A stretch of 15,489 bases of DNA from an uncultured Clostridia bacterium (GTDB lineage: Bacteria > Bacillota > Clostridia > TANB77 > CAG-508), in contig CAOSZT010000036.1 in assembly GCA_948528155.1 (NCBI GenBank), positions 1 to 15,489 of the forward strand, read 5' to 3'. Made by a program: the position numbers and the translations under genes. The notes beneath the pieces are model-generated. The model had not been told where the DNA came from and did no database searches. It saw only the letters and a list, made by a program, of their open reading frames with translations. This document shows positions 12,969 through 15,489 of the stretch, in pieces; the stretch's first letter is position 1; each line of letters starts with the position of its first letter.

Positions 12969-13787
12969 GTGTCAAAATGTAAAGTAATTGCTATTGCAAA
13001 TCAAAAGGGTGGAGTAGCAAAAACAACCACAACACTTAATCTAGGAGCAGGACTTGTAAGAAAAGGTAAAAAGGTATTACTTATTGATTTTGATTCTCAA
13101 GCAGATTTAACTACATCACTAGGTTTTAATAAAGATACAATTGATATAACAATAAAAGATGTATTGGATAAGAATCATAGAGAGATACCTTTTGAAAATA
13201 GTTTAGGTATTTTAACAAATCCAGAGGGGATTAATCTTATATCTGCAAATAAGGAATTAAAAGCATTGGAAGATTATTTAATGTCAGATATGAATAGAGA
13301 ATATGTACTAAATGATTATATAAATAAAATAAAAAGTGATTACGATTATATTCTTATTGATTGTCAGCCGTCATTAGGACTTTTAACAATAAATGCTTTA
13401 GCATCAGCAGACAGTGTAATAATTCCAGTTCAAGCTCAGTTCTTACCATTGAAAGGCATGACAGAATTAATACAAACAGTAGAAAAAGTAAGAGCAGTTA
13501 TAAATCCTAGAATTAAGTTTGAGGGCGTATTAATAACACTTGCTGATATTAAAACAAGGTTAGCGAAAGCTACTGAAATGAAGTTAAGAAGTAGTTATGG
13601 AAGTAAATTGAAAATTTATAATTCAGTTATTCCAATAGCAACAAAAGTAGCAGAGGCAACGACAGAAGGTAAAAGTATTTATGCCTATGATAAGTCAAAT
13701 AAAGCAGCAATAGCATACGAAAATTTTACTGAGGAGGTGTTAAAAAATCGCGAAAGAACTAAACCTAGAGATACCAAGTGTAGATAA
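12969..13787 (+). CDS. parA: ParA-type partition ATPase
   Basis: 272 aa from GTG at 12969, chosen because it follows AAAGGAGGG and gives the usual start MSKCKVIAIANQKGGVAKTT. A GTG at 12936 would add 11 residues that include the ribosome-binding site itself. The deviant Walker A is KGGVAKTTT (13-21). DFDSQADLTTSLG and YDYILIDCQPSLGLLTINAL give the A' and Walker B motifs. It drives segregation or positioning of the element on the nucleoid with ParB. Intact. Its 3' end overlaps the reconstructed parB start. Confidence 0.95.
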   Translation: MSKCKVIAIANQKGGVAKTTTTLNLGAGLVRKGKKVLLIDFDSQADLTTSLGFNKDTIDITIKDVLDKNHREIPFENSLGILTNPEGINLISANKELKALEDYLMSDMNREYVLNDYINKIKSDYDYILIDCQPSLGLLTINALASADSVIIPVQAQFLPLKGMTELIQTVEKVRAVINPRIKFEGVLITLADIKTRLAKATEMKLRSSYGSKLKIYNSVIPIATKVAEATTEGKSIYAYDKSNKAAIAYENFTEEVLKNRERTKPRDTKCR

Positions 13788-14685
13788 TTTATTCAAATTA
13801 AGTACAAACAAAGGTAAAGCAGAAACAGTTGTAATGATACCATTAGATAAAATCTCAGACTTTCCAAACCACCCTTACAAAGTCGAAAATAATGATGAAA
13901 TGCAACTGATGATAGAAAGTGTTAGAGATGGAGGTGTTAGATACCCAGCAATTGTAAGACCAAAAGAAGATGGCGGATATGAAATGATATGCGGACACAG
14001 AAGAAAATTCGCAAGTCAGTTTTTAGGACTAAAAGAAATACCAGCAATAATAAGAGATTTAAGCAGAGATGAGGCAACTATTTTAATGGTAGATAGTAAT
14101 ATCCAACGTGAAAAGGTTTTGCCAAGTGAAAAAGCATTTGCTTATAAAATGAAATTAGAGGCAATGAATCATCAAGGAAAAAGAACAGATTTAACTTCTG
14201 GTCAAGTTGAACAGAAGTTAGAAAAAAAGACTTCAAGAGATATTCTAGCTGAACAAAGTTCTGATAGTTCAGCAACAATAAGAAGATATATTAGACTTAC
14301 TGAGCTAATAAAAGATATGCTAGAACTAGTTGATATAGGTAAAGTTGCTTTTAGTCCAGCAGTTGAAATTTCGTATTTAAAAGAAGATGAACAATATGTT
14401 TTATTAGACTGTATAAACAAATATGATTCTACACCATCTCAGGCACAAGCAATACACATGAAAAAATTAAGCCAAGATGGAAAACTTACAGCAGAAAAAA
14501 TAGAAGATATTATGGAGGAAGAAAAGCCAAATCAAAAACCGAAATATAAAATCAGTTATGACAGATTTGAGAAATATCTTCCACGAGATGTTGTAACAGA
14601 AAAAGAAGTGGAGGATTTTTTATTTACTTGTGTAGAAGAACATCATAAAAGGCAAATACAAAAGCAACGAGCAATGGTAAGATAA
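13747..14685 (+). CDS. parB: ParB/Spo0J-type partition protein with an ATC at the expected start
   Basis: The parB frame is open back to 13744 and encodes a typical ParB N-terminus (AKELNLEIPSVDNLFKLS) before the first available ATG at 13834. A strong GAGGAGG (13731-13737) lies 9 bases before codon ATC (13747-13749), exactly where ATG would be expected (ATGGCGAAA read as ATCGCGAAA). The ATG at 13834 has no ribosome-binding site and would remove 29 residues. The body contains the ParB nuclease-like domain (EMICGHRRKFASQF, residues after 13834 about 49-62), a helix-turn-helix region around SRDILAEQSSDSSATIRRYI, and a dimer-forming C-terminus. It should bind parS-like sites and load on DNA. Full product would be 312 aa from ATC or 283 aa from ATG. 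Confidence 0.85.
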   Translation: MAKELNLEIPSVDNLFKLSTNKGKAETVVMIPLDKISDFPNHPYKVENNDEMQLMIESVRDGGVRYPAIVRPKEDGGYEMICGHRRKFASQFLGLKEIPAIIRDLSRDEATILMVDSNIQREKVLPSEKAFAYKMKLEAMNHQGKRTDLTSGQVEQKLEKKTSRDILAEQSSDSSATIRRYIRLTELIKDMLELVDIGKVAFSPAVEISYLKEDEQYVLLDCINKYDSTPSQAQAIHMKKLSQDGKLTAEKIEDIMEEEKPNQKPKYKISYDRFEKYLPRDVVTEKEVEDFLFTCVEEHHKRQIQKQRAMVR

Positions 14686-14730
14686 AAATACTAACTAAAA
14701 AAGAATATTGCACATTTGTAAATATAAGCT

Positions 14731-14767
14731 AATCACTATAAAATGGAGGCAATAAAGGAGAGTGATT
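14731..14767 (+). promoter_or_regulatory. 7-bp inverted repeat around the ribosome-binding site of the 14772 gene
   Basis: AATCACT (14731-14737) and AGTGATT (14761-14767) flank a 23-base loop with two Shine-Dalgarno-like motifs (TGGAGG at 14744-14749, AAGGAG at 14756-14761). The ATG is at 14772. The stem could tune translation. Confidence 0.35.
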
Positions 14768-14771
14768 ATTT

Positions 14772-15410
14772 ATGAAAAAGAAAAAAATTATTGTTACTAC
14801 TATTTTATTGGGGGTTAGTATTATACTTATTGCATTATCTGTATATGCAACTACAAGCAATAAAACGCAAAAAATAGCTTATACTAATGAAGATGTTGCC
14901 TATGAAAATGACGAAGAAATTGATTTACAAGAGGAAAACGAAAATATAATAGATGATGAAATAGAAAATACTGATAATGAAATAACTGTAGAACAACCAG
15001 TAGAAGAAATAGCAGAAACAGTTACAGCACAGCCAGTACAAGAACAAAAGAAAACAACTACTCAAAGTAGTGCAATTAAATCAAGTTCACAAACTACAGC
15101 GAGCAAGTCTAGTCAAACTACAACAGTTATTCAACCACAAACAAGTACAGCTATTCAAGAGCAACAAAAACAAACTCAAAGTCAATTAACTCAGTCAAGT
15201 CAACCAGTTCAAGAAAAGAAAACTCCTTATTGGTGCGTTGATGGGGGAACACATCATATATTGGGAGATGGAGCTAACGAACATGGATATTATAAGACGT
15301 GGGATAAGGCTTTTAGTGCTTATGAAGAATATACAACAGGTTGGGAATCGACACAATTCAAAGTAGCTCAATGCGATTGTGGTTTATACTACTTTTGGGC
15401 AATAAAATAA
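14772..15410 (+). CDS. membrane-anchored or secreted Ser/Thr/Gln-rich protein
   Basis: 212 aa. A Lys-rich start and one hydrophobic segment (about residues 6-26, IIVTTILLGVSIILIALSVY) form a signal peptide or anchor. An acidic stretch (about 35-75) and a low-complexity Ser/Thr/Gln linker (about 85-150) follow, then a compact C-terminal domain of about 60 residues beginning YWCVDGGTHHI, with TWDKAFSAYEEYTTGWES and CDCGLYYFW. Three Cys and two adjacent His in the domain suggest a metal- or disulfide-stabilised fold. The layout is that of a surface protein displaying a small domain. No family recognised. It follows parB by 86 bases and has its own strong ribosome-binding site. It could serve mating, adhesion or wall remodelling, but this is not shown. 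Confidence 0.65.
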   Translation: MKKKKIIVTTILLGVSIILIALSVYATTSNKTQKIAYTNEDVAYENDEEIDLQEENENIIDDEIENTDNEITVEQPVEEIAETVTAQPVQEQKKTTTQSSAIKSSSQTTASKSSQTTTVIQPQTSTAIQEQQKQTQSQLTQSSQPVQEKKTPYWCVDGGTHHILGDGANEHGYYKTWDKAFSAYEEYTTGWESTQFKVAQCDCGLYYFWAIK

Positions 15411-15436
15411 AAATTAATAAAATATATTTTTTGAAA

Positions 15437-15489
15437 GGGGCTGTAAAAAAAGTCCCTAGAAAAATGAGATTTAAGTTATAATTTTAACT
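15437..15489. mobile_element. possible end of an insertion sequence at the window edge
   Basis: GGGGCTGTAAAAAAAGTCCC (15437-15456) begins a stretch resembling the ends of some Firmicute insertion sequences (GGGGCTGT plus A run). No transposase is in the window, so this rests on appearance alone. Confidence 0.2.

Noticed and set aside
13732..13836. Programmed frameshift joining parA and parB
   Set aside because: Both proteins are complete as separate products; the overlap is the usual coupled arrangement and the only anomaly is the start codon.

Overview
This is a strongly AT-rich window. Arg codons are nearly all AGA, Shine-Dalgarno sites are strong (AGGAGG type), TTG and GTG starts occur, and TAA stops are common. 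Together with the protein families present, this points to a low-GC Firmicute, probably a clostridial (gut-type) anaerobe. Almost everything belongs to the accessory genome: an integrative/conjugative-type element that is partly decayed and carries cargo. I see no rRNA, tRNA, CRISPR or housekeeping gene.

Layout. 1-600: three related palindromic repeats, then a promoter, a leader terminator and a 36-codon reading frame. 640-2385: a large serine recombinase. 2685-6441: a complete type IIS restriction-modification system of the FokI family, with a double-domain adenine methyltransferase followed by the endonuclease. The two are translated from one transcript, and the methyltransferase leader carries two GGATG sites 10 bp apart. 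6442-6948: intergenic, with inverted repeats and a terminator. 6949-8773: remains of the transfer/replication module: a small membrane peptide, a broken replisome-organiser-type HTH gene, and three successive frameshifted membrane genes (a two-segment membrane protein, a Maff2-like pilin, a PrgI-like protein). No relaxase, coupling protein or VirB4 follows. 8809-8955 (minus strand): a small basic protein. 9175-9733: a Phd/YefM-RelE/ParE type toxin-antitoxin pair. 9813-10578: mostly non-coding, with one reverse-strand gene fragment and a long hairpin. 10579-12417: two small P-loop kinases and an HD phosphohydrolase, arranged as two cassette-like units with similar promoters and a shared 13-bp 3' repeat. 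12548-14685: a small conserved element protein, ParA and ParB. 14772-15410: a secreted or membrane-anchored Ser/Thr/Gln-rich protein. The last 60 bp may be the end of an insertion sequence.

How the parts work together. The recombinase would move the element and ParA/ParB would stabilise it. The toxin-antitoxin and restriction-modification systems are both addictive and can keep an element whose transfer genes have failed. The restriction system also defends the host.

The points most worth a second look are: (1) a FokI homologue whose methyltransferase promoter overlaps two FokI-type sites; (2) three consecutive transfer genes that each lose frame by one extra C, in the same codon phase, directly before GGAG, creating the only in-frame CGG codons in the window; (3) a parB whose expected ATG reads ATC; (4) the cassette-like kinase/HD array.
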